A stretch of DNA of 64,000 nt from JBNKEI01 sp050288705. GTDB lineage: Bacteria; Myxococcota; Myxococcia; Myxococcales; UBA5297. The position numbers were made by a program, and so were the translations under genes. The notes below the pieces were generated by a model. That model searched no databases. It was not told the DNA's origin and was given only the letters and a program-made list of their open reading frames with translations. Location of the stretch: the NCBI GenBank assembly GCA_050288705.1, contig JBNKEI010000111.1, positions 1 through 64,000 on the forward strand, in the 5' to 3' direction. Shown here in pieces: positions 25,206 through 33,439 of the stretch; the first letter of the stretch is position 1, and each line of letters starts with the position of its first letter.

Positions 25206-25810
25206 AAGTAGTAGGGCTAACCGGAGGAATTGCCTCGGGAAAGAGTACAGTAGCGCGCATTCTTGCGAGCCGAAGTATTCCCGTGGTGGACGCCGATAGC
25301 CTGAGCCGTGAAGCAATGGCCCCCGGACAGCCCGCATACCAAGACATTATTCATCGCTGGCCAGAAGTAGTTTCCCCTAGTGGTTCTATTGACCGTGTTC
25401 GGTTAGGAACCATTGTTTTTTCCGACCACCAACAATTGCGTGAGCTAACTGACCTGGTTCTTCCTCGCTTAGCGCAGTTGTACAAATTGCGTAAGCAAGA
25501 GTGGGAAAGACAGAATTTTCGCCTTGGCGTTTTTGAGGCGGCCACTCTTTTGGAAGAAAATTTAGAATCGTTGGTTGACGGAGTCTTATTGGTAGGTGCT
25601 TCCGAGCAAAATCAAATACACCGATTAGCCGCGCGCAATAAATATAGCGAACAGGAAGCTCGTGCACGTATGGCAGCACAGCTTTCTTGGGAAGAAAAGC
25701 TTACCCGGGCTAATTGGTTGCTAGATAACTCCGGTGACCTAAGCTCATTGGAACAAAAAGTTTGGGAGGTTTGGGAACAAATTTGCAAAGATTTGCTCAA
25801 GTCTGACTGA
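25202..25810 (+). CDS. coaE: Dephospho-CoA kinase
   Basis: Phosphorylates dephospho-CoA on the ribose 3'-OH, the last step of CoA synthesis. 202 residues, normal length. Seen: Walker A in VGLTGGIASGKSTVA, VVDADSLSREAM (Asp and lid residues), LPRLAQLYKL and a C-terminal RMAAQLSWEEKLTRANWLLDNSG, the family end motif with DNSG. I chose ATG 25202 over the GTG at 25175 because the P-loop follows at the expected distance and AAGG is upstream. It overlaps asd by 4 bp. Odd detail: VFEAATLLEE replaces the usual ...PLLFE motif, so the central acceptor region is slightly divergent. Confidence 0.9.
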   Translation: MKVVGLTGGIASGKSTVARILASRSIPVVDADSLSREAMAPGQPAYQDIIHRWPEVVSPSGSIDRVRLGTIVFSDHQQLRELTDLVLPRLAQLYKLRKQEWERQNFRLGVFEAATLLEENLESLVDGVLLVGASEQNQIHRLAARNKYSEQEARARMAAQLSWEEKLTRANWLLDNSGDLSSLEQKVWEVWEQICKDLLKSD

Positions 25811-25874
25811 ACTCAAGAAGTGCGCAAATAAGAGACGATGGGTATGTTTCAGGAATGAGACAAAGGGGGATGCC

Positions 25875-26726
25875 TTGACCAGCAAACATTGCTCCGAAAG
25901 TCTGTCGTCATCTCAGGAAAGCGATAAAAGAGACCAACAAAATGCGGTGCCCTACCGGGAAACTCGTTTTTCTGAAAATCATGATTCTGCCGCACAAGTA
26001 GCCGCGCGAAAAGCCGCCTTGGAGGCATTGCGTTCCGATAGCATTCCTTTCTTGGTGGCTGGCGCCTATGCCATGCGCGAATATACTGGTATCTATCGTG
26101 ACACCAAAGATTTAGACATATTTTGTCGACGGGCGGATGCCCCCCAAATTCTTGCAAGTTTGGAAAGAGTTGGTTTCCGAGTGGAAATGACTGACCAACT
26201 TTGGTTGGGCAAAGGATTTGCGGATGACGGAGAATTGGTAGACGTCATTTTTTCTTCCGGAAACGGAGTGGCCGAAGTAGACGAAAGATGGTTTATCCGC
26301 GCCAGGCCGGCAGTGGTAATGGGAGTGCCAGTACTATTAGCCCCTCCGGAGGAAATTATCTGGTCCAAATCCTATGTAATGGAAAGGGAGCGCTACGATG
26401 GGGCCGATGTTCATCACCTACTGCTTTATTGCGCGCAAGATCTGGACTGGTGGTTTTTAATGGAAAGAATGCGCGAGCACCCGGAAGTTTTGCTGTCACA
26501 CTTGCTTTTATTCCAGTTCAGCTTTCCAGGAGAGAGAGACAAAATACCTTTATGGGTGATCGACGAGTTGCTGAACCAAAGTCGTCGCCAAGTTGTACCG
26601 GGCGAGGAAGATTTGTGTAGGGGTACGTTGTTATCTAGCTGCCAATACGAAGTTGATATTCGGCGGGGGCTCAGCGATGCGCGCAGTCGAGAAGTTCCGG
26701 CGTGGCAAACCTACCGCAGCGGGTAA
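25875..26726 (+). CDS. Nucleotidyltransferase-like protein
   Basis: A 283-residue protein with a minimal nucleotidyltransferase (pol-beta-like) core: FLVAGAYAMREYTGIYRDTK followed by DLDIF places the catalytic Asp pair at residues 79 and 81, and VDVIFSSGNG supplies the third acidic strand. It resembles AbiEii/MNT-type stand-alone transferases in which the substrate is unknown. The first 40 residues are polar and probably disordered. TTG 25875 with GGGGGA upstream is the best start I see. It lies 6 bp before a metallophosphoesterase gene, so the two very likely work together, one adding and one removing a phosphate-linked group; this is inference. Confidence 0.7.
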   Translation: MTSKHCSESLSSSQESDKRDQQNAVPYRETRFSENHDSAAQVAARKAALEALRSDSIPFLVAGAYAMREYTGIYRDTKDLDIFCRRADAPQILASLERVGFRVEMTDQLWLGKGFADDGELVDVIFSSGNGVAEVDERWFIRARPAVVMGVPVLLAPPEEIIWSKSYVMERERYDGADVHHLLLYCAQDLDWWFLMERMREHPEVLLSHLLLFQFSFPGERDKIPLWVIDELLNQSRRQVVPGEEDLCRGTLLSSCQYEVDIRRGLSDARSREVPAWQTYRSG

Positions 26727-26732
26727 GAGAGA

Positions 26733-27506
26733 ATGTCGCAAATTTCTCGCAGGCCAGCTAAGAAAACAGAAAACGAACCAGTGGGAGATGACCCCATACG
26801 AATTGCAGCGGTTGGTGATTTACATGCACGCCTAGATCATTCTGGTCGATTGCGGCGATTTCTTCGCGCAGTCAACGAGGAAGCTGATCTTTTGTTGCTC
26901 GCTGGTGATCTAACCCATCGAGGACTGCCAGAAGAGGCGGAACAAATTGTTGAAGAATTATCGGTAGTGAAGGTTCCCAAAATAGCAGTCTTGGGAAACC
27001 ATGACTTTGAACAGGGTCGGGCGGGAGAGGTTACCCATGTTTTAACCCGGGGAAAAATTCATGTTTTGGATGGCGATTCCTTTGTGTACAAAAAGCGAGT
27101 AGGCATAGTTGGAGTAAAAGGATTTTGCGGAGGGTTTGATAAAGCAACCTTGGAGCCTTGGGGAGAACAAATAATAAAACAATTCGTATTAGAGGCGGTC
27201 AATGAGTCGCTAAAATTAGAAACCGCACTGGCCAGAATACAAGGTATTCCTTTGCGTATAGCGCTTACTCATTATGCACCCATTAAAGGCACCGCAAACG
27301 GCGAGCATCCGGAAATAATGCCTTTTCTGGGATGTTCCCGGCTGGTAGAGCCCATGGACAAATTTGGCATAACCTTGGCGGTCCATGGTCATTGTCATAA
27401 GGGGCAGGGGGAAGCAAAAACCCCCCGGGGACAACCGGTGCACAACGTCACCATGGAAGTACTATGGAAAGAAAAGAAACGCCATTTCCAGGTCTTTGAG
27501 GTCTAG
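26733..27506 (+). CDS. Calcineurin-like metallophosphoesterase
   Basis: A 257-residue phosphoesterase with all motifs of the calcineurin-like fold in order: AVGDLHARLDH (DxH), LLLAGDLTHRG (GDxxxxG), VLGNHDFEQG (GNHD), LTHYAPIKG (H) and VHGHCHKG (GHxH). The active site would hold two metals. Substrate unknown; relatives act on nucleotides, cyclic nucleotides or proteins. Gene pairing with the preceding nucleotidyltransferase (6-bp gap, same strand) is the only clue. Start ATG 26733 has only a weak GAGAG upstream. Confidence 0.85.
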   Translation: MSQISRRPAKKTENEPVGDDPIRIAAVGDLHARLDHSGRLRRFLRAVNEEADLLLLAGDLTHRGLPEEAEQIVEELSVVKVPKIAVLGNHDFEQGRAGEVTHVLTRGKIHVLDGDSFVYKKRVGIVGVKGFCGGFDKATLEPWGEQIIKQFVLEAVNESLKLETALARIQGIPLRIALTHYAPIKGTANGEHPEIMPFLGCSRLVEPMDKFGITLAVHGHCHKGQGEAKTPRGQPVHNVTMEVLWKEKKRHFQVFEV

Positions 27507-27508
27507 AT

Positions 27509-27542
27509 GACAGTGCACGTCCATTTAAGATTAGCTGCTGCT
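27509..27542. repeat. Short direct duplication, copy 1 (M91 gene 3' end)
   Basis: GACAGTGCACGTCCATTT and the following AAGATTAGCTGCTG match 30767-30799 with three mismatches and one gap. It includes the stop codon of the M91 gene (TTA at 27531-27533 on this strand). Confidence 0.6.
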
Positions 27543-28154
27543 GCTGCTGTCGGAGTAGCTATGCCTCGATACGCTGGTGGCTTGTTCGCTAGAAGTTCGC
27601 AGAGTTTTGCCATGCTCTGTTCTGATGGAGTTTTCTGAAGGGGAGCGATTGTAGTACTCGCCAAGTCCTATTGCCCTCCACTCTTCCATTCCCAGAGGAG
27701 TCGATGGGTCTGTTCTGCTTCCTTCATACCCCGCATCGGTTCCCCTCATAATGTTTTTCGCATGAACCAATTCGTGGCCTAAACTTATGAAGGAATCTTC
27801 CGAGTTTCCTGGCACTCGACTTGCTTTTCCACTGCTATCAATGCTCATTCCCTGGTCTGGCGACCAATGCGTCGAAGCGCTGCTGCCCTTCTTGCTTTTT
27901 GTAAAAGGCCAAAAACTGCTAGAAGAACCACCCGATTCGGGCCGTGTATACACTGCTCCATGTGGGCCGGCGTCTCGTATAGTTACGGTTTTTTTTCCTC
28001 CTGACGAATAGTGGCTAATATCATCTAGAAGCTTTCTCCCAGACGATCCCTGTTTTATCTGCTGTAGTGCACTTGCTGTTTTTTTTCCATAGTTACGGTC
28101 TCTACTAGATTCCTCAATACGAATTCCAGGATTGGTGGTTCTAGAAATAGGCAT
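27531..28154 (-). CDS. M91-family (NleD-like) zinc metallopeptidase, effector-like
   Basis: A 207-residue protein with HELVH at residues 127-131, a zincin HExxH site, and MEEWRAIG (E157/E158) about 27 residues later as the likely third ligand, the layout of peptidase family M91, whose known members include the type III effectors NleD and XopG-like proteins. The N-terminal half (RTTNPGIRIEESSRDRN, VTIRDAGPHGAVYTRP) also fits M91 proteins. Ser-rich stretches occur at about 75-94 and at the extreme C-terminus (DSSSSS). No classical signal peptide. ATG 28154 has AGGGA 8 bases upstream; the ORF is open to 28235 but that extension is unlike the family. No secretion genes are near. Confidence 0.72.
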   Translation of the reverse strand: MPISRTTNPGIRIEESSRDRNYGKKTASALQQIKQGSSGRKLLDDISHYSSGGKKTVTIRDAGPHGAVYTRPESGGSSSSFWPFTKSKKGSSASTHWSPDQGMSIDSSGKASRVPGNSEDSFISLGHELVHAKNIMRGTDAGYEGSRTDPSTPLGMEEWRAIGLGEYYNRSPSENSIRTEHGKTLRTSSEQATSVSRHSYSDSSSSS

Positions 28155-28399
28155 GTAGATATCCCTTTTTATAGATTTCAAAAATTTATTCCAAAAAAGC
28201 ATAGCGTACGTCATACCGCAATGGAAACATGACATCCTGGAGCCTCGGCTAGCTAAAGAGTGGTGGCGCTTACCAAAACTGACGTGGGCTGTTTGAAGTA
28301 ATCTGTGACGCTTCGCTGTTAATCTGTGCTAGCTTGTGGTATGCACCCATCGCTTGCGATTCAAAACCATACCAGGCAAATACTAGAGTGAAACAGCAC

Positions 28400-29413
28400 A
28401 TGAGAATCTTATCGGGAGTGCAGCCTTCGGGCAAACTACATTTGGGTAATTATTTTGGTGCTATTCGGCAATTCGTGGAGATGCAAAACAAAGGAGAGGC
28501 TCTTTATTTCATCGCCGATCTTCACGCCATGACCACCCTAAAAGATGCCGGGGCGTTGCGCCAGTATTCGCTGGATGTTGCTCTTGATTATCTAGCCTTG
28601 GGGCTTGATCCACAGCGTGCCATTCTGTTTCGCCAATCAGACGTGTGTTTTCATTCCGAACTTCTTTGGATTCTCAGCACGGTAACCCCCATGGCTCTTT
28701 TGGAACGTGGGCATAGTTACAAGGACAAAGTAGCTCGGGGTGTGGCTCCCGACGTAGGCCTTTTTTCTTATCCAGTATTAATGGCGGCTGATATTTTGCT
28801 GTACCAAAGTGACCAAGTTCCAGTAGGAAAAGATCAAAAACAACATTTAGAATTCACACGTGATATTGCTACTAAATTCAATTCTATCTACGTGCAAGGA
28901 TATAATCCTCAAGATCCCGAAGGTCTTAATGGTAATACTCCGGGAATATTGAGGCTTCCATCTCCGATTATTTTGGAGTCTACTGCTACGGTTCCCGGAG
29001 TAGATGGACAGAAAATGTCTAAGAGTTATGGTAACGTTATCGAACTATTTGCCGAAGACAAAGTAGTCAAAAAGCAAATCATGGGCATTGTGACTGATTC
29101 TATTCCGGTTGCAGACCCCAAAGATCCTGAAAAAAATACAGTGTATCAATTGCTTAAATTGTTTCTTTCTGGGCAAGAATTAGCAGAAATAGAGCAAAGC
29201 TTTCGCAAAGGCGGGGTAGGGTACGGTGAATATAAAAAAAGATTACTGGCTGCTTTTCATGCCCATTTTGACGAGGCGCGACAGCGTAGGGCCGAGTTGC
29301 AGCGAAATAAAGGAGTAGTAGAAGAGCTATTGCAGCAAGGGGCAACCCGTGCGTCTAGCATTGCCGCTCCCTTAATGGAACAGATACGCCGAGCGGTCGG
29401 CCTTTCTTTTTAG
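28400..29413 (+). CDS. trpS: Tryptophanyl-tRNA synthetase
   Basis: Charges tRNA-Trp. The 337-residue protein matches bacterial TrpRS length. Seen: SGVQPSGKLHLGNYFGAI with the HIGH-like HLGN, FIADLHAMT, SYPVLMAADILLYQ, VPVGKDQKQHLEFTRDIA and the KMSKS motif in DGQKMSKSYGN. I chose ATG 28400 because the family starts directly with RILSGxQPSG; GTG 28388 would add four residues. The 28236-28399 gap contains no T-box or leader peptide that I recognise. The stop (TAG, 29411-29413) touches the rimO reading frame. Confidence 0.94.
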   Translation: MRILSGVQPSGKLHLGNYFGAIRQFVEMQNKGEALYFIADLHAMTTLKDAGALRQYSLDVALDYLALGLDPQRAILFRQSDVCFHSELLWILSTVTPMALLERGHSYKDKVARGVAPDVGLFSYPVLMAADILLYQSDQVPVGKDQKQHLEFTRDIATKFNSIYVQGYNPQDPEGLNGNTPGILRLPSPIILESTATVPGVDGQKMSKSYGNVIELFAEDKVVKKQIMGIVTDSIPVADPKDPEKNTVYQLLKLFLSGQELAEIEQSFRKGGVGYGEYKKRLLAAFHAHFDEARQRRAELQRNKGVVEELLQQGATRASSIAAPLMEQIRRAVGLSF

Positions 29414-29421
29414 TGCTCATC

Positions 29422-30762
29422 ATGAAATCTTGCCCCCAAAAAAAACGAACGTTATATCTACTGACTTTAGGCTGCGCAAAGAACCGAGTGGATAGCGAAG
29501 TAATGCTCGGAACCATGATGGAGCGCGATTTTGAGTTGGTAGCTCACCCGCAAGAGGCGCAAGTAATTGTGGTGAATACCTGTGCTTTTGTTCATGACGC
29601 CAAGCAAGAATCCATTGACGCAATTCTGGAATTGGCTGAGCTGAAAAAGAAAGGGTGTTGCCAAACTCTAGTGGTAGCTGGTTGTCTTGCGCAGCGTTAT
29701 TCTGAAGAACTTTTAAAAGAATTGCCGGAAGTAGATCATTTCCTAGGAACTGGCGCTTATGCGCAATTAGGAGATTTACTGGCTGATGATAGTGCCCCAC
29801 GAGCATTTCTTCCCGACCCCGAATATGTTCACGATGCTAATACTCCACGCCTCAACTCTATGCCTTGGTATACAAGTTATATTAAGGTAAGCGAAGGGTG
29901 TGACAATGCCTGCGCTTTTTGTATTATTCCCCAAATAAGGGGACCGCAGCGCTCGCGTCCCATCGAAGATATTGTAGCTGAAATGCGGCAATTGGCAGAC
30001 AGCGGATGCGTAGAATTCAATTTAGTGGCTCAAGACTTGACGGCGTATGGACATGATTTGCCAAATCGACCAAAACTGCACACTCTTCTACGTGAAATTT
30101 GTGCGATTGATGGACCACAATGGATACGTTTACACTATGCCTATCCGCGAGATTTTCCTGATGAACTAATCAATGTAATCGCGGAAGAAGATAAAATTGT
30201 TAAATACCTCGATATTCCTATTCAGCATATCAATGATAATCTCTTGCGCCGTATGCGTAGGGGGAATGATTCTATTTTTATTCGAAATCTGTTGTCAAAA
30301 CTCAGGGCTCGAATACCTAAAATAGTATTACGGACGTCGTTAATAGTTGGATTGCCTGGCGAGAGTGAAGAAGAATTCCAAGAATTGTTGGATTTTGTGA
30401 GAGAACAGAAGTTCGAACGATTAGGATGCTTTGAATACAGTGCCGAGGAAGGAACGCTTGCCGCACAAATGGAAGGGCAAATTTCCGCAAAAACAATCGC
30501 TAGAAGGCGTCGCGAGATTATGGCATTGCAGCGCAAGATTAGTCGGGACCAAAATCGTACCTATCAGGGGCAGCGAATTCCGGTGCTGGTAGAAGGAGTG
30601 TCGCCAGAAAGTGAGCATCTTCTGGTAGGTCGGCATTCTGGCCAATCTCCAGAAGTTGATGGAGTTGTTTACCTAAATGACGGCGAGGCGCATCCAGGTG
30701 AAATCGTCGAGGTGGAAATCACTCAGACTGCTGAATACGATTTAGTAGGGCATGTGGCGTGA
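29422..30762 (+). CDS. rimO: Ribosomal protein S12 methylthiotransferase
   Basis: Radical SAM enzyme that methylthiolates an Asp of ribosomal protein S12. About 446 residues. N-terminal UPF0004 domain with LTLGCAKNRVDSEVMLG and VNTCAFVHDAKQESID, and AGCLAQRY, giving the three Cys of the auxiliary cluster. The radical SAM motif is GCDNACAFCIIPQIRG (CX3CX2C), followed by PRSRPIEDI-like QRSRPIEDIVAE. C-terminal TRAM domain from about residue 375. VDSEVMLG and the overall motif choice mark RimO rather than MiaB. An in-frame GTG at 29413 overlapping the trpS stop is an alternative start; neither has a clear Shine-Dalgarno. Co-transcription with trpS is likely. Confidence 0.93.
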   Translation: MKSCPQKKRTLYLLTLGCAKNRVDSEVMLGTMMERDFELVAHPQEAQVIVVNTCAFVHDAKQESIDAILELAELKKKGCCQTLVVAGCLAQRYSEELLKELPEVDHFLGTGAYAQLGDLLADDSAPRAFLPDPEYVHDANTPRLNSMPWYTSYIKVSEGCDNACAFCIIPQIRGPQRSRPIEDIVAEMRQLADSGCVEFNLVAQDLTAYGHDLPNRPKLHTLLREICAIDGPQWIRLHYAYPRDFPDELINVIAEEDKIVKYLDIPIQHINDNLLRRMRRGNDSIFIRNLLSKLRARIPKIVLRTSLIVGLPGESEEEFQELLDFVREQKFERLGCFEYSAEEGTLAAQMEGQISAKTIARRRREIMALQRKISRDQNRTYQGQRIPVLVEGVSPESEHLLVGRHSGQSPEVDGVVYLNDGEAHPGEIVEVEITQTAEYDLVGHVA

Positions 30763-30766
30763 GGCG

Positions 30767-30799
30767 GACAATGCAAGTCTATTTAGATTAGCTGCTGTT
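30767..30799. repeat. Short direct duplication, copy 2 (M91 3'-end-like)
   Basis: GACAATGCAAGTCTATTTAG and ATTAGCTGCTGTTG match 27509-27542 in the same orientation. Here it lies directly downstream of rimO and immediately upstream of a gene lacking its 5' end, so it marks a junction. Confidence 0.6.
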
Positions 30800-31287
30800 G
30801 GAATCATTGTGTTCATAATAAAATCGAATCAAATGTTAGAAAAGGGTATTCAAAAAAATTAGATCGATTATATATCATTCTTTCTAGTAGCGATTCTGAG
30901 TCGACTAAGTTTTATAACGAATTGAAAAAGACATTATCCTCGAGTTTAAAAAAGCGATCAGTAGCTGGTTCTATTCATGTGTATGATACGCTTGGGCTTG
31001 ATGAGAAAAAAACCATTGATTCAGAAATTCGGTCGTTTCAACCAAATCATGTTCTCAGTATTGTTCAAATTGGTAAAGAAACTCATATACATAATGGGAT
31101 CTCAATGGATGTTGGCGCCTCATTTAATATGGTGCTCTGTGAGTCGAAGTGTGAGGGAGCTGTTTGGAGAGCAACTTTGAAAACTTCGGTAGATACCTTA
31201 TCAACGAATGGAATTGGTTCCGCTGATTCCGTTGCCGCGAAAATTCTGGGGAGCCTTGAGAAAGACGGCCTTATTATTCCTGGTTAA
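30787..31287 (+). pseudogene. Uncharacterised protein gene lacking a start (5'-truncated)
   Basis: The frame is open from 30787, directly after a TAG, to TAA at 31287, but no ATG, GTG or TTG occurs until TTG 30922, in the middle of an evident fold. The earlier in-frame residues (SKKLDRLYIILSSSDSEST) form a good first beta-strand, and KFYNELKKTLSSSLKKRS, IRSFQPNHVLSIVQIG and GAVWRATLKTSVDTL continue it. The pattern recalls small secreted or lipoprotein-like proteins that begin 'Y.+.YV.MS..D'. The signal peptide region has been replaced by sequence duplicated from the M91 gene end. Either a pseudogene or a gene using TTG 30922 (121 residues). A strong terminator follows. Confidence 0.6.
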
Positions 31288-31335
31288 GAAGTGGAAAGAC
31301 TGCCGTCGCTGGAAAGCGAGCATTTCGGTAGGTCG

Positions 31336-31369
31336 GGAGCGAGACTAATCTCGCTCCTTTTTATTTTTT
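31336..31369 (+). terminator. Rho-independent terminator
   Basis: Perfect 9-bp stem GGAGCGAGA / TCTCGCTCC with loop CTAA, followed by TTTTTATTTTTT. It ends the plus-strand trpS-rimO-truncated-gene unit and separates it from the convergent coiled-coil gene. Confidence 0.93.
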
Positions 31370-31374
31370 GTGTT

Positions 31375-31779
31375 CTAATTTCTTCGTTCGGACCTAATTT
31401 CTGATGATTCAAACCGATGCGACAGAGCAATAATTTGCGAATCGCGTTCCGCCAGTTGAGAAGCTAAACGCATACATCGAAGGCTCAGCTCCATCTCTTT
31501 TTCTACCAGCGTGGCTATTTTTTGATCCTTTCTTTTGTTTTCTAATTTCAGAGAACGAATCTCCTGATCCTTTTGAATATTCTGTTCACGAATCAGAGCA
31601 TTTTCTTTGTCCATCGATGATGTGTAAGAGCGCAGTTTCTCTGACTCGTTAGATTGCTCGGAAAGCTCGTATTTTAGTTCACGTAGCTCAATCTCGAGTT
31701 GATTAGCCTCTTTGCGAAGCACTTCTATTTCAGCGACATCGATAGAGATACTTTCAAAATCCATTTTGTCGCTCAACAT
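31375..31779 (-). CDS. Small coiled-coil protein at the end of the hydrogenase operon side
   Basis: A 134-residue protein that is almost entirely heptad-patterned: VAEIEVLRKEANQLEIELRE, LKYELSEQSNESEKLRSY and LKLENKRKDQKIATLVEKE show regular Leu/Ile spacing with Glu/Lys/Arg in between. No catalytic motif, membrane segment or signal peptide. ATG 31779 has GGGGG 6 bases upstream; the longer frame to 31896 lacks such support and overlaps the kinase gene. It lies 95 bp beyond the receiver-kinase gene on the same strand and could be its last partner, but nothing shows this directly. Function unknown. Confidence 0.6.
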   Translation of the reverse strand: MLSDKMDFESISIDVAEIEVLRKEANQLEIELRELKYELSEQSNESEKLRSYTSSMDKENALIREQNIQKDQEIRSLKLENKRKDQKIATLVEKEMELSLRCMRLASQLAERDSQIIALSHRFESSEIRSERRN

Positions 31780-31873
31780 GGCAAACCCCCGAAATTTGAT
31801 AATGGGAAAGATGTCCATGTTAATGACGCAAAAAGAAGAACAAGTCAATGTGGCAAATATACGACTAACGTAC

Positions 31874-32983
31874 CTATAGTGGGAACAAGATCTCAATAAT
31901 AGTTCCCTGATCTGGTTTGCTATTTAGTTCCACTTTTCCATTGTAAAGCGATACTACTTTGCTAACGGTAGAAAGTCCTAGTCCAGTACCGGGAATCATG
32001 CGCGTTTTCTCGTTCTTAATACGTACAAAATCTTGAAAAAGACGTTTGGTTTCTTCTTGATTCATGCCAATGCCGGTGTCTTCTATTTGAATGGAAATGT
32101 GTGATTTGGTAGGTATTATGCGTACTATAACTTTTCCTCCTGGACGATTATATTTAACTGCATTAGTCAGTAGGTTGGAAAAAATGAGTTCAATTTCCAC
32201 TCGATCAGCATTCATGAAAACCGAATCGGCATGAATTTCTAAACTAACTTGTTCGCGATTGGCTTGAGAGCGCACTAACTCCAACGAATTTTTTGCAATT
32301 TCAAAAAGATCTAGAGAAACTAGTTCCCGTTTGCGTTGTCCAGATTCCACTCGCGTCAAATCGAGAAGGTCGTTAATTAGCTGGCGCATAGCCAAAAGTC
32401 GGGTGATGCTACGGTCAATCATAAGGTCATAAGATTGTAAATCGACTCCCAGAGATCGTGCTTGCATGGCCAGCAAGTAGCCTTCCACCGCGGCCAAAGG
32501 GGCTTTTAATTCGTGAGCGAGAACCGAGACAAATTGAAAGCGTATACGTTTTTTTTCTTCCGCGTGACGCTTGGCTTGTTGCTGAAGGGCAACATGCCTG
32601 CTGGCTTTGTGAACGGTTGCGCGCAATTCATCAGGGGTAAACGGCTTGGCAAGAAAATCGAACGCCCCTTGTTTGGTGGCTAGCACTGCGGTTTCTAGCG
32701 TGGCGTAGGCGGTTATCATAACCGTCAGGGCTTCCGGCGAGGAGGAAGAGAGCCGCTCCAAAACTTCTAGACCTGATAAGCCAGGCAGCTTGTAATCCAA
32801 AAGAACAATGTCCGGTGAAAAGGAAGATATTTTTTGAAGGGCAACTTCTCCTGACTCCGCTTGATCAACCACAAATTGAAGTTGACCTTCTTGCATTGGT
32901 AAAACCAACCGTTCCAGCAATCTGGTGACGCTTAGCCGCATACCTAGCTCGTCGTCTACCACCAGCACGCGTAAGGATTCCAT
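31874..32983 (-). CDS. Receiver-histidine kinase hybrid (REC-HisKA-HATPase)
   Basis: A 369-residue soluble signalling protein. Residues 1-130: receiver with VLVVDDE, phosphoacceptor Asp in IVLLDYKLPGLSGLEVL, ITAYA and LAKPF. Residues about 145-215: HisKA with the phospho-His in VSVLAHELKAPLAAVEGY. Residues about 250-369: HATPase with SNLLTNAVKYNRPGG (N box), DTGIGMNQEE (G1) and GTGLGLSTVSKVV (G2). No membrane or sensor domain, so the input must come through its receiver, most likely from the iron-sulfur kinase two genes upstream. It is preceded by the single receiver gene with a 35-bp gap in the hyd operon. Confidence 0.9.
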   Translation of the reverse strand: MESLRVLVVDDELGMRLSVTRLLERLVLPMQEGQLQFVVDQAESGEVALQKISSFSPDIVLLDYKLPGLSGLEVLERLSSSSPEALTVMITAYATLETAVLATKQGAFDFLAKPFTPDELRATVHKASRHVALQQQAKRHAEEKKRIRFQFVSVLAHELKAPLAAVEGYLLAMQARSLGVDLQSYDLMIDRSITRLLAMRQLINDLLDLTRVESGQRKRELVSLDLFEIAKNSLELVRSQANREQVSLEIHADSVFMNADRVEIELIFSNLLTNAVKYNRPGGKVIVRIIPTKSHISIQIEDTGIGMNQEETKRLFQDFVRIKNEKTRMIPGTGLGLSTVSKVVSLYNGKVELNSKPDQGTIIEILFPL

Positions 32984-33018
32984 GGCTAACGCCCACTCCC
33001 ATGAGGCAGGGCTTAATT

Positions 33019-33429
33019 CTAAGAATTAAGTAGCCTTCCAATTTCTTTGCGAATCTGTTCGGAGCGCAATGGTTTCGCCAAGATTGCATCGGCCTTAATC
33101 CAGGCGCGTCCAGGGCTGGCTTCAAAATCAATTCCAGTCTCGTTAGTAACGGAAGTAACCAAGATAACCGGAGTTTTTGGATTCTTCTTTTTTACTCGAT
33201 GGCATAAAACAAAGCCCGCGTCCATGTACTCCATCATCAAATCGGCAACTACGAGATCGGGCGTATTTTGGGCAAGTGCCTCATCAGCCTCGCGCAAACT
33301 CGATGCGCACAAAACCTGAAATCCGCAAGCTTTCAAATGCATTTGGGTTTGCAGCAAGAAATCGGGATCGTCATCGACAACCAGAATAGTTTTTGAAGTA
33401 ACAGCCGCTTTTTCTGGGGAAGTGCTCAT
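33019..33429 (-). CDS. Single-domain response regulator of the hyd operon
   Basis: A 136-residue receiver: ILVVDDDPDFLLQTQMHLK, phosphoacceptor Asp in LVVADLMMEYMDAGF, VILVTSVTNE and AILAKPLRSEQI. The loop after the Asp (MMEYMDAGFVLCHRVKKKNP) is of the type often found beside iron-only hydrogenase genes. No output domain, so it relays phosphate by protein contact, likely between the upstream Fe-S kinase and the downstream receiver-kinase. It is separated by 10 bp from the kinase and 35 bp from the hybrid gene. Confidence 0.88.
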   Translation of the reverse strand: MSTSPEKAAVTSKTILVVDDDPDFLLQTQMHLKACGFQVLCASSLREADEALAQNTPDLVVADLMMEYMDAGFVLCHRVKKKNPKTPVILVTSVTNETGIDFEASPGRAWIKADAILAKPLRSEQIRKEIGRLLNS

Positions 33430-33439
33430 TTTGCAATCC

